From Chryseobacterium sp. 52 (GTDB taxonomy: Bacteria > Bacteroidota > Bacteroidia > Flavobacteriales > Weeksellaceae), in contig NZ_PEEX01000001.1 of NCBI RefSeq assembly GCF_002754245.1, forward strand, positions 186,001-250,000: 64,000 bases of DNA, read 5' to 3'. Numbering within the stretch: the stretch's first letter is position 1; every line of letters begins with the position of its first letter. Below are positions 17,204-26,382 of this stretch, one piece after another. The notes under the pieces are model-generated. The model saw nothing but the letters and a program-made list of their open reading frames with translations. It searched no databases and was not told where the DNA came from. The position numbers and the translations under genes were made by a program.

Positions 17204-17518
17204 TTAGAGTTCCAGCCAAATGAGTTTTTCCTCTGGATTATTATCTGAAGAAAATGAACACCATTTTTCGGATTGACTCAACATGTTACCCAACATCCCT
17301 ATGATTTGATTATACTGATTATTTAAATTATTAAATTGTTCTTCACTAATATATCTGCAAGCTAAAGCAAATTGAAGCCCTGTTTGGGTTTCTCTTACCT
17401 CTCCTTCAGAGTCCGTTAATTTAGCAATAAAAGATTTTGAGAGTTCATAGATCTGTACAGCAGCTTCAAAAGATCTTTGAAAAACTTTTAAATCCTGATA
17501 AAACCTGACTGTTGGCAT
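17204..17518 (-). CDS. Four-helix-bundle protein (S23/bThetaIVP family)
   Basis: Starting at the ATG at 17516-17518 (MPTVRFYQDLKVFQRS) the product has 104 residues, nearly all amphipathic helix. VFQRSFEAAVQIYELS, ETQTGLQFALACRYIS and the LNNQYNQIIGMLGNML segment match the small four-helix-bundle family first found inside 23S rRNA intervening sequences. Here it stands between two metabolic genes rather than in an rRNA. Function is unknown; pentameric assembly is known for the family. An upstream TTG at 17524 adds only two residues and seems unlikely. Confidence 0.8.
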   Translation of the reverse strand: MPTVRFYQDLKVFQRSFEAAVQIYELSKSFIAKLTDSEGEVRETQTGLQFALACRYISEEQFNNLNNQYNQIIGMLGNMLSQSEKWCSFSSDNNPEEKLIWLEL

Positions 17519-17580
17519 GTGCAAAAATTATTTTAATTAAAAATTCTTTCACACCCCTACCTTAAAGCCCTCATCTGCTA

Positions 17581-18495
17581 TTATTCTCTCACCAACGGCA
17601 TTGTAGAACATCTCAATAATCCTCCCATTTTAGAGATTTCCCGGTAAGGGATTTCTTCTACGGTCATTCCCCATTCATTTCTCAGGTGATTGTTCATTCT
17701 TGTGAATGTATTGTCGGAGACAACAATGTCCGGAGAAATGGAGAAAATATTCGGGAACATTTCAAACATTTCCTCATCATTAAGGTGAAAACAGTTTTCT
17801 TCCCCGAAAATATCGATGATCAGGCGGTAATCGCTTTCATCTACAAATCCATTTTTATAAATAAGACATTTATCTTTTCCTACCGGATTGAATGTGCAGT
17901 CAAGGTGTAAAATTCCTTCAAACGGAATTTTATCATTTTTCTTTAATTCCAGATCGATGATTCTTTTCTTTGGAAAATATTCTTTCAGAATTTCAATCGC
18001 GTATTCGTTGGTTCTTGCCGTTTTATAGTTTCTGTAATCTTCACTGAAACAGGTTCCTATGAAAAGAAAATCATCCCATACAATTACGTCTCCGCCTTCG
18101 ATATGCGCCGTTTCCGGAAGATTGATAATTTTTCTCCAGGCAACTTTTTCAAAAACTTTCTTATAAGCCTCCTGTTCATCGGCTCTGTCTGCAATCACGT
18201 TTGAGATGATCATTTTGTCGTCAATCACAAAAGCTACATCTCTTGAAAATACCTGATTGTAATCTTTGATAATGCTGGGACGAAGGACTTCCACATCATA
18301 TTTCTTAAGTACAGCTTCAAAAGCATTCATCTCGTTGATGATATCCACTTCTTTAGGATACATATTATGTTCGATTGAGTAATATGATTTAGCATCATAA
18401 CTCTCTTCTAGTGTGGGAACAGATCCCATTGAATTAGGCTGGCCTAGAACAACTGATTTCAGCCTGCCCGTTTCGTTTTTAATGTTTAGTCTCAT
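17581..18495 (-). CDS. Dimethylarginine dimethylaminohydrolase-family protein
   Basis: The 304-residue protein has the arginine-deiminase/DDAH fold with all catalytic pieces: FSRDVAFV, the acid in HIEGGDV, the general-base His in LHLDCTF and the nucleophile Cys296 in GGLLRCST. It should hydrolyse an arginine-like guanidine (arginine, methylarginine or agmatine-type), giving citrulline or a ureido product that the downstream CtlX enzyme could then use. It has its own promoter at 18515-18543 and leads the three-gene set. Confidence 0.87.
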   Translation of the reverse strand: MRLNIKNETGRLKSVVLGQPNSMGSVPTLEESYDAKSYYSIEHNMYPKEVDIINEMNAFEAVLKKYDVEVLRPSIIKDYNQVFSRDVAFVIDDKMIISNVIADRADEQEAYKKVFEKVAWRKIINLPETAHIEGGDVIVWDDFLFIGTCFSEDYRNYKTARTNEYAIEILKEYFPKKRIIDLELKKNDKIPFEGILHLDCTFNPVGKDKCLIYKNGFVDESDYRLIIDIFGEENCFHLNDEEMFEMFPNIFSISPDIVVSDNTFTRMNNHLRNEWGMTVEEIPYREISKMGGLLRCSTMPLVRE

Positions 18496-18810
18496 AAAGA
18501 TTTATGCAATACTACAAATATAAGTAAAGGTCTCTACCTGCAAAACTTTTGCTTTGCTTTATCCACCAAATTTGATATTCCTGCTGTTTAATTTTTAATG
18601 ATCGGTCTTCTATTTCTTGTATACTTTTTCTATTTGGTTAAATAAATACAATACAAAATAGTTCTAAAAAATATCTACAACTAACTATTTTACATCTATA
18701 TACGATCACAAAACATTACTTTATTTAAAAATAAATTCATATCTTAGTGATATAGTTTCAATGAAATTATAAATGCAAAACTTAACTACTAACATCAAAA
18801 AATCAAAATC
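18496..18810. other. 315-nt AT-rich divergent intergenic region
   Basis: It separates the DDAH-family gene from the small GG-leader peptide gene. The DDAH promoter at 18515-18543 is clear. For the peptide gene I see no full consensus promoter. No repeat or RNA gene was found. Confidence 0.6.
18515..18543 (-). promoter_or_regulatory. Promoter of the DDAH-family operon
   Basis: On the minus strand TTG (complement of 18541-18543), an 18-nt spacer and TATATTTG (complement of 18515-18522) fit TTG-N18-TAnnTTTG. The predicted leader before the ATG at 18495 is about 12 nt. Confidence 0.75.
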
Positions 18811-18975
18811 ATGAACAAAAAGAACCCTGTGCTGAAAAACGCACAAAAATTAGGAAGAAACGAGCAAAAATTAATCACAGGAGGAGCTATCCCAAACAGA
18901 CCAAGATACTGCTGTGAATGGGACGAAAACGGAAAATGTACGATCTGGACTTGCGGAAACTGTGTTTGCCCATAA
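18811..18975 (+). CDS. Cys-rich double-glycine-leader peptide (bacteriocin-like)
   Basis: This 54-codon gene encodes an N-terminal leader with charged/amphipathic sequence ending in KLITGG (residues 20-25), the double-glycine cleavage signal of peptides exported by C39-peptidase ABC transporters. The predicted 29-residue core has six cysteines (34, 35, 43, 48, 51, 53), two tryptophans and the end CGNCVCP. Similar leaders (natural-product GG-leader families) are common in Bacteroidota. No maturase, immunity gene or exporter is adjacent. A strong terminator follows, so it is monocistronic. It could be a bacteriocin, a disulfide-rich secreted peptide or a signal; activity is unknown. Confidence 0.85.
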   Translation: MNKKNPVLKNAQKLGRNEQKLITGGAIPNRPRYCCEWDENGKCTIWTCGNCVCP

Positions 18976-18988
18976 CCAAAAAACGAAA

Positions 18989-19020
18989 GAACCTGCTTCC
19001 CACAAGCAGGTTCTCTTTTT
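18989..19020. terminator. Terminator of the GG-leader peptide gene
   Basis: GAACCTGCTT (18989-18998), loop CCCAC, AAGCAGGTTC (19004-19013), then CTTTTTT-like tail. Its tail reaches the stop codon of the converging barrel gene at 19019, so it may serve both genes. Confidence 0.9.
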
Positions 19021-21382
19021 ATCTGGCCCTATTCTCTTCTTCTGTCTTCTGAATATCTTTTGTCTGGTATTTTGAACTTCCAAAACTGTAAGCTACTGAA
19101 ATGATAAGACGGCTGCTATCCCACCAATGAGTAAACCTGTTGTCCATGATTTGTTTATGTCTGAATTCCAATTGCTGATTATAAGAGTCAAAAATATTAT
19201 TGTATGCAATTTTCGTATTCAGCGTATTGTTAAACCAGGATTTCTGTACTGAAAGATCTACAGTGTACCTCGGTTTTATAATATACAGGCTATTCCCGGT
19301 TTTGGATTCATAATTAGCAAACAGATTAACGGTATATCCTTTTGGTAAAGAGAAAACCTGGTTTACTCTAAGTTCATAACTATAAATTTTTAAGGCAAAA
19401 ACCTCATCAAGATAGGGTCTGAATTCATCATTATAATATCCGGCAATCTGACTGGTAACATTCCACCATTTCGTCAATTTTACAGGAAAACTGGTTTCTA
19501 CTGAAGCAAATTTCCGGTAAGGAAGGTTGGTCCCCAGATATTCAAGGACATTGGTTTCCGGATTGTAAACAGGATAACGGGTCATCACATCTTTTTCTTT
19601 TCCTACGGTAACTCCTGTAACCCAGTTCTTATAACGATAAGTAAGCTTAATCTGGCTGGTGAAAGATGGCTGCAGATAGGGATTTCCAATCCAGTAATTC
19701 AGCGGACTATAATAAACCCTAAATGGATTAAGCTGCGAAAATACAGGTCTCGTGATTTTTCTACTATATGAAAGTGACAGCTCATTCGTTTTATTAAAAG
19801 TATATGTCGTACTGAAAGAAGGCAGCCATTCCAGGTAATTTCTTGAGACTATCGAATCCCTGGTAACCGCATCCGAAATACTTTGAGTATTCTCAAATCT
19901 TAAGCCTGCATTAACCTGAAGCTTTCCGAACTTTTGTCTGTATGAAAGATAGCCTGCCCATATTTTTTCTTTATATGAAAACATATTGCTGCGCTCAGGA
20001 TCAAATACAAAACGGTCATCGACAGAAAGTGTATCGTACCGGATATTATTATTCGTATCAGAACGGCTATATTTTATTCCTGCCTCAATATCTGCGTTTC
20101 CTATCTTTTGAGAGGCATCAATCTGAGCAGTCTGAATATCAATGTTATTAAGCATATCAGATTTCCAATAGGATAAAAGCTCAGTGGTGGGCTGATCTCT
20201 ATTAATAAAATCGTCTTTCTGTTTATTTTTCACGGTAAGATAATTCCCTAAAAAACTCAATTTAAAACCTTTATTTTGAAATGAATAATCAGCGGTAAGT
20301 CCATAATTTTCCTGGGAATAATCTATAGGGTTTTCGCTTTCTGTATTAAAGATCAGCTGCGACCCATCCTTATTAGTCGTATAAAGTGAGCCAAAGCGGC
20401 TTCGTTCATTCTTTCTGAAATTCCCTCTTACATTAATGCCAACCCTGTTTTTATCATTGATTCTAAAATCGGCACCCGTTTGTACACTATATATCTGTCC
20501 TTCATCTTCCTGATGGGTAGTTGTCTGCATCACATTGGTATTGGCAAGCCTTTGCAGTGCGTTATACTTATAGATTGAAATCCCGTTATTATAACTTGCC
20601 TGCAGGCTGTAAGCTGTTTTCGCTGTATTATAAGAAAGATTTAAAGCATTTTCTCTGTAGCTGAATCTATTGATATAAGTATTCCCATTATAATTTCCTT
20701 TCCAGCCGAGATTACCATTTCTTTTCAGCCTGATATCAATAATCCCTTTAAATTCTGCATCATATTTTGAAGAAGGATTGGCATTTACTTCAATAGATTC
20801 TACCATTTCAGGAGGCAGCGACCGAAGATAAGCCTGTAGCTCCTGGCTACTCATTACAATGGGCTTTCCATCAATAAAAATTGCCGGAGTAATTCTTCCT
20901 CCTATAAAAATAGCTCCTTCCTGATCGATGGAAACGCCGGGCGTTTTCTTTAAAACTTCTATAAGATTCGCTGATGTTTTAAAGTCTTTATTACCAGAAA
21001 CACTCATCACTATATTTCCGTCATTGAGTTTTATACTTCTTCCCGTAGCACGAATTACAACTTCAGAAATATTTTCTGCCATAGGTTTTAACTCGATTAA
21101 AGAAAAGTCTTCTGTCTTCTCAAGTTTTCTGATTTCATAGTCATTTTTCTGAATGCTAAGATAAGATCCGTCGGGAATAGTATTTAACTGAAAGAACCCT
21201 GAGGAATCGGTCTGAACTTTTTGAATGATCCGGCGGTCTGATTCATTTAATACTGAAATTTCAGCACGAAAGATCTCTTTTTTTGTTTCTGAGTCCAGCA
21301 CTTTTCCTTTTACTGTTTCCTGAGCTTTCCCGAAAAGTGACAAAAATAGGAGTAACAGGGAGAGCCATAATTTGATCGTCAT
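19019..21382 (-). CDS. TonB-dependent receptor-like outer-membrane barrel with carboxypeptidase-regulatory domain
   Basis: The 787-residue protein has a Sec signal (to about residue 20). Residues 22-100 form a carboxypeptidase-regulatory-like domain (VKGKVLDSETKKEIFRAEISV). The plug at about 105-225 contains LIEVLKKTPGVSID, GRITPAIFIDGKPI and VESIEVNANPSSKYDAE. A barrel follows, with the KITRPVFSQLNPF motif and a VAYSFG end before a short charged tail. Ligand unknown. It is the same broad family as the pair at 5729/8033 but retains the extra N-terminal domain. The membrane-bound AraC regulator immediately upstream is a candidate regulator. Confidence 0.88.
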   Translation of the reverse strand: MTIKLWLSLLLLFLSLFGKAQETVKGKVLDSETKKEIFRAEISVLNESDRRIIQKVQTDSSGFFQLNTIPDGSYLSIQKNDYEIRKLEKTEDFSLIELKPMAENISEVVIRATGRSIKLNDGNIVMSVSGNKDFKTSANLIEVLKKTPGVSIDQEGAIFIGGRITPAIFIDGKPIVMSSQELQAYLRSLPPEMVESIEVNANPSSKYDAEFKGIIDIRLKRNGNLGWKGNYNGNTYINRFSYRENALNLSYNTAKTAYSLQASYNNGISIYKYNALQRLANTNVMQTTTHQEDEGQIYSVQTGADFRINDKNRVGINVRGNFRKNERSRFGSLYTTNKDGSQLIFNTESENPIDYSQENYGLTADYSFQNKGFKLSFLGNYLTVKNKQKDDFINRDQPTTELLSYWKSDMLNNIDIQTAQIDASQKIGNADIEAGIKYSRSDTNNNIRYDTLSVDDRFVFDPERSNMFSYKEKIWAGYLSYRQKFGKLQVNAGLRFENTQSISDAVTRDSIVSRNYLEWLPSFSTTYTFNKTNELSLSYSRKITRPVFSQLNPFRVYYSPLNYWIGNPYLQPSFTSQIKLTYRYKNWVTGVTVGKEKDVMTRYPVYNPETNVLEYLGTNLPYRKFASVETSFPVKLTKWWNVTSQIAGYYNDEFRPYLDEVFALKIYSYELRVNQVFSLPKGYTVNLFANYESKTGNSLYIIKPRYTVDLSVQKSWFNNTLNTKIAYNNIFDSYNQQLEFRHKQIMDNRFTHWWDSSRLIISVAYSFGSSKYQTKDIQKTEEENRAR

Positions 21383-21403
21383 AAATCTTATATTTTATGA
21401 AAT

Positions 21404-21411
21404 CAAAAGTA
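21404..21411 (-). promoter_or_regulatory. Candidate -7 box of the barrel gene
   Basis: The complement reads TACTTTTG, a perfect TAnnTTTG, 22 nt before the ATG at 21382. No TTG was found at the expected -33 distance, so the promoter may need an activator. Confidence 0.4.
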
Positions 21412-21462
21412 TGGGCCTTTAGGAAAAATAAGGTTTTGAAGTTTAAATTCCGCAGTACGAAA

Positions 21463-22524
21463 TTATAAATCTGAACTCTGAAACCTCATATCAGAAGGGA
21501 TTTGCGACTGTTTGTACAAAAGAGGTGTTGTATTTTTTATTTTCTTGAACGTAGAAAAGAATGTCGACTTCGAATTAAACCCGACTTCATAACCGATCTC
21601 TTCTATTTTAAGAAAAGATCCTTCTTCTATTTTTTCACAGGCTTCCCCAATCCTGTATTCATTAATGTAAGTAGAAAAACTTTTACCAAGATTATCGTTA
21701 AGCAGCTGGGAAAGCTGATGGGCAGACATATTCATTCTGTCCGAAAGATCACTTAATTTCAGGTTGGGATTTTTATATAATTCCTCTGAATTCATTAACC
21801 TCTCAAGCTTTGATGTAAAGCTATCAGCGAGCTCTCCTGAGATCTTTTTATTGGTATATTTATTAATCTCTTTCACTGAATTTTGATCATTCTTTTTACT
21901 GAAAAGAATTAAAAAGTTAGCATACAGTACAAATGAGAATACAAGGCTTCCGCCTGCACAGTAGATCTGTATCCAGCCTGTAGAAATTAACTGATAGGTG
22001 ATCAAAATAATGATATTACTTATCAGCACCGGAAGGATAAATTGATTGGGATTCTTAGCTGCTCGTTTTGAAAAAATATAATACTGATACGTGGAGACTA
22101 AGACAAATACTGCCCAGACCGTATAAATAAAACTTCCGAAATATCTATCCCAGGTAATGGGAAAGAAGAGGTACAACAATCCAGCCGCTCCAAGAATCAG
22201 TGTAAGAACACCAAAAGACGTTCTACTTTGCTTTAAATCAAATTTTTCCTGCAGGAATGATGACCTGATATAATAATACAAAGCCGGCCCTGTAAAAAAT
22301 AATGCCGACATTCCTAAGTGTGGAATTATACTTACCCAGTCAGGATAAAAATAAAAACATACTGAAATCCCAACTCTGACGCTTAATGTCAATACAATTA
22401 AACCTAAAAAGAAGTCAGGGATATATTTAAGCCTCTTGACAAACAGAAGATAAATTCCGAGTAAGAGTCCATTAAAGGCTCCTAATGCGCTGAAGAAAAA
22501 TAACATCTGCTGTCCGAAAGTCAT
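21463..22524 (-). CDS. Membrane-bound AraC-family transcriptional regulator
   Basis: The 353-residue protein has about seven hydrophobic segments over residues 1-215, then a cytosolic AraC-type DNA-binding domain. The domain has two helix-turn-helix units at roughly 255-340: LSDRMNMSAHQLSQLLNDNLGKS and IEEIGYEVGFNSKSTFFSTFKK. This 7TM-AraC layout is common in Bacteroidota and suggests direct signal sensing at the inner membrane. It lies 80 nt upstream of the barrel gene on the same strand, making that gene its likeliest target. Signal unknown. Confidence 0.88.
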   Translation of the reverse strand: MTFGQQMLFFFSALGAFNGLLLGIYLLFVKRLKYIPDFFLGLIVLTLSVRVGISVCFYFYPDWVSIIPHLGMSALFFTGPALYYYIRSSFLQEKFDLKQSRTSFGVLTLILGAAGLLYLFFPITWDRYFGSFIYTVWAVFVLVSTYQYYIFSKRAAKNPNQFILPVLISNIIILITYQLISTGWIQIYCAGGSLVFSFVLYANFLILFSKKNDQNSVKEINKYTNKKISGELADSFTSKLERLMNSEELYKNPNLKLSDLSDRMNMSAHQLSQLLNDNLGKSFSTYINEYRIGEACEKIEEGSFLKIEEIGYEVGFNSKSTFFSTFKKIKNTTPLLYKQSQIPSDMRFQSSDL

Positions 22525-22973
22525 TGTAATTGTTTTTATTTTGATGTAAAGATGGTCATTTCAATAGGAACGGACTTTAGTCCGTTTAATTAATAAATAT
22601 CATTCATCCGGCTTTAGCCGAAACCTATATCTCCCAATAGCAAATTTAATTATTTATTGAATTCAAATTCAACAACATAGTTTTTTTTATGAAAAAATTA
22701 AAATAATAACTCTTCATATCATGTTTTGGCTAAAGCCATTGGATTTTTGATGTATAATGTAAATGGGCTAAAGCCCATTCCTATTGAATCCTAGTATAGA
22801 TGATTTTCAATTGGCACAGACTTTAATCTGTTTATTCATCCAAATATCGCACTTGCATTAACAAGGTAGGCAGTTAAATGCTCAACCTTCGCACTTATTT
22901 TATTGAGCTGTTTTCATTTTCCTACTTCATCTACATTAGCAGTATCAAATTTTTATTAACCTTAAATTTATTT
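22525..22973. other. 449-nt intergenic region with a palindrome cluster
   Basis: This region holds five short palindromes with a CTTTAG/CTAAAG centre (listed separately) and otherwise AT-rich filler. An in-frame upstream extension of the following gene (from 22878) is unlikely to be translated because the signal peptide starts at 22974. Confidence 0.7.
22566..22831. repeat. Cluster of five REP-like palindromes (CTTTAG core)
   Basis: Arms and centres: AACGGACT-TT-AGTCCGTT (22569-22586); CGGCT-TT-AGCCG (22609-22620); TGGCT-AA-AGCCA (22727-22738); AATGGGCT-AA-AGCCCATT (22762-22779); ACAGA-N6-TCTGT (22816-22831). The first and fourth also share the flank TTCAATAGGAA in opposite orientation (seen as TTCCTATTGAA at 22778-22788). 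This is the form of dispersed REP-type elements. Confidence 0.75.
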
Positions 22974-23456
22974 ATGATGAAAAAAACAATTACATTTTTT
23001 TTAGCTGCCTTATTTACGTTGGTATCAGTGACCAGTATTTTTGCACAAAACTCTTTTAGTGTCAAATATGTCGGACAAAGCTCTCGTACACCTTCCTTTA
23101 TAAAAGTAGAAGCAGACTATGACCGCCATAATCATTTTCTGTACCCTCCTAACAGTTCTACTCAGACAACTGCTGTTCTTGAAAGCAAGTATATTAATAA
23201 TGGTACAACTGTAGCTTATCTTTCCGCTCCATCATTTAATACTAATACAGGTCAGACATTTGAACTTTTTAAATTAAATGTTACATGGAATGAAGTTGCT
23301 CCAAATGGATTCCTTATTCCAAAGTCATGTCAAATTAGTAACTTACAAATACTGGCTGCCAATAGCAGTGGAAATATAATAACTATACAACCGAAAGTCC
23401 GTTTAAAAGCAACCTATTCAGGAACATTGATTACTTATGAAGTCATTCTTTATTAA
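22974..23456 (+). CDS. Small secreted protein of unknown function
   Basis: From the ATG at 22974 (or the adjacent one at 22977) the product has about 160 residues. It starts with a Sec signal peptide (KKTITFFLAALFTLVSVTSIFAQ). The mature part is predicted beta-rich (NSFSVKYVGQ, TQTTAVLESKYINNGTTVAYL, FKLNVTWNEVAP, RLKATYSGTLITYEVILY) and holds one Cys. I do not recognise a family. It is isolated between the palindrome cluster and the terminator at 23481, and converges on gltA. Confidence 0.7.
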   Translation: MMKKTITFFLAALFTLVSVTSIFAQNSFSVKYVGQSSRTPSFIKVEADYDRHNHFLYPPNSSTQTTAVLESKYINNGTTVAYLSAPSFNTNTGQTFELFKLNVTWNEVAPNGFLIPKSCQISNLQILAANSSGNIITIQPKVRLKATYSGTLITYEVILY

Positions 23457-23480
23457 TCTGATCAATCTAACAAAAATAAA

Positions 23481-23508
23481 AAACCCAAAGCAAGCTTTGG
23501 GTTTTTGT
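23481..23508. terminator. Bidirectional terminator
   Basis: AAACCCAAAG (23481-23490), loop CAAG, CTTTGGGTTT (23495-23504), with A-run before and T-run after. It lies between the secreted protein gene and gltA. Confidence 0.9.
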
Positions 23509-23526
23509 GTATGATAAAAACAGAAA

Positions 23527-24813
23527 TTATCTGTTTGTAATATCGATGTAATCTCTTTGTTGAGCACCTTGGTAAACCTGTCTTGGTCTTCCGATAGGGT
23601 CTCCTTTCATTCTCATTTCTTTCCACTGAGAAATCCATCCCGGAAGTCTTCCTAATGCAAACATTACGGTGAACATTTCTGTAGGAATTCCTAATGCTCT
23701 GTAGATAATACCTGAATAGAAATCTACGTTTGGATATAGTTTTCTTTCGATGAAGTATTCGTCTTCAAGTGCTACTTTTTCTAACTGCATTGCAATGTCA
23801 AGAGCTTTATCCTGAATTCCTAATGCGCTAAGAATATCATCAGCTGCCTTTTTAATGATCTTCGCTCTTGGGTCAAAGTTTTTGTACACTCTGTGTCCAA
23901 AGCCCATTAGACGGAAGCTGTCATTTTTATCTTTAGCTTTTGCTACCCATTTGTTAACATCTCCACCATCTTTTTCGATCAATTCAAGCATTTCAATTAC
24001 AGCCTGGTTAGCCCCTCCGTGAAGAGGACCCCAAAGTGCAGAAACACCCGCAGAAATAGAAGCAAAAAGACCTGTATGAGCAGAACCTACCATTCTTACA
24101 GTAGATGTAGAACAGTTTTGCTCGTGGTCAGCGTGAAGGATTAATAATTTATCTAAAGCATCTACGATTACCGGATTTACTTCAAATTCTTCGTTTGGTA
24201 ATCTGAAAGCCATTTTGTAGAAGTTTTCTACATAGTTCAGGCTGTTGTCACCGTGGTTCAGTGAAAGACCCTGAGTTTTTCTGTATGTCCATGCGCAAAG
24301 GTGAGAGAACTTAGCAATCATCAATTCTGCAGCGTGGTCCATTTCTTCTTTAGAGTTTACGTTAACAGCTTTAGGATTAAAAGCAGTTAAAGCGGAAGTT
24401 AAAGAAGATAAAACTCCCATAGGGTGAGCAGAACGAGGGAAAGCATCGATGATTTTTTTCATCTCCTCTGCTATGAAGTTATATTTTTTAATATTGTTGT
24501 TGAAAGAACTGAACTGATCTTGAGTAGGTAATTCACCATTTAATAAAAGGTACATTACTTCAGTGAAGTTAGACTTCTCAGCAATCTGCTCGATTGGATA
24601 ACCTCTGTAGAATAATTCTCCTTTATCTCCGTCTAAGTAAGTGATGTCGCTAAGAGTAGCTCCGGTGTTTTTGTAACCTAAATCCAGAGTGATCAAACCT
24701 GTCTGGTCTCTTAATTTTGAAATATCAATCCCTCTGTCTCCGATAGTACTATCCACGATTGGATATTCATATGAATTACCGTCGTAATTCAATATTACTT
24801 TGTTGTCTGACAT
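23527..24813 (-). CDS. gltA: Citrate synthase
   Basis: GltA condenses acetyl-CoA with oxaloacetate at the entry of the TCA cycle. The 428-residue protein is of the hexameric type (N-terminal beta domain from residue 1 to about 45). It carries GPLHGGANQAVIEML and MGFGHRVYKNFDPRAKII with the catalytic His residues, and the C-terminal VDFYSGIIYRALGIP and GWISQWKEMR segments. It is downstream of eno on the same strand with an 84-nt gap that holds a weak hairpin. Confidence 0.97.
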   Translation of the reverse strand: MSDNKVILNYDGNSYEYPIVDSTIGDRGIDISKLRDQTGLITLDLGYKNTGATLSDITYLDGDKGELFYRGYPIEQIAEKSNFTEVMYLLLNGELPTQDQFSSFNNNIKKYNFIAEEMKKIIDAFPRSAHPMGVLSSLTSALTAFNPKAVNVNSKEEMDHAAELMIAKFSHLCAWTYRKTQGLSLNHGDNSLNYVENFYKMAFRLPNEEFEVNPVIVDALDKLLILHADHEQNCSTSTVRMVGSAHTGLFASISAGVSALWGPLHGGANQAVIEMLELIEKDGGDVNKWVAKAKDKNDSFRLMGFGHRVYKNFDPRAKIIKKAADDILSALGIQDKALDIAMQLEKVALEDEYFIERKLYPNVDFYSGIIYRALGIPTEMFTVMFALGRLPGWISQWKEMRMKGDPIGRPRQVYQGAQQRDYIDITNR

Positions 24814-24854
24814 TTATTTATTTTTTTTTCTAAATATACTACTTTCCATAAAAT

Positions 24855-24882
24855 ACGGCAAACAAAAAATATCGCTTGCCGT
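24855..24882 (-). terminator. Weak hairpin between eno and gltA
   Basis: ACGGCAA (24855-24861) pairs with TTGCCGT (24876-24882) over a 14-nt loop; on the minus strand ATTTT follows. It may partly terminate or process the eno-gltA transcript. Confidence 0.35.
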
Positions 24883-24897
24883 TATTTATAAATTCAA

Positions 24898-26253
<1,356 letters not shown>

Positions 26254-26256
26254 TCA

Positions 26257-26264
26257 CAAATTTA
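26257..26264 (-). promoter_or_regulatory. Candidate -7 box of eno
   Basis: The complement reads TAAATTTG (TAnnTTTG), about 66 nt before the eno ATG. No TTG lies at the usual -33 spacing. Confidence 0.4.
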
Positions 26265-26322
26265 ATGAAAAAACTAACCTGATGAAAAAAAGTAAGCTTT
26301 AATATTTGGTAATAAATCATAA

Positions 26323-26353
26323 ATTCTCCAAACTTTTTTACAATTTGGAGAAT
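26323..26353 (-). terminator. Hairpin after the outer-membrane protein gene
   Basis: ATTCTCCAAA (26323-26332) and TTTGGAGAAT (26344-26353) form a perfect 10-bp stem with an 11-nt loop. The T-run on the minus strand is weak. Confidence 0.5.
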
Positions 26354-26382
26354 ATAGAAATATAATTAATTATGGGCCTATC

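Noticed and set aside
22878..22973. N-terminal extension of the secreted orphan
   Set aside because: It would put a typical Sec signal peptide in the middle of the protein.
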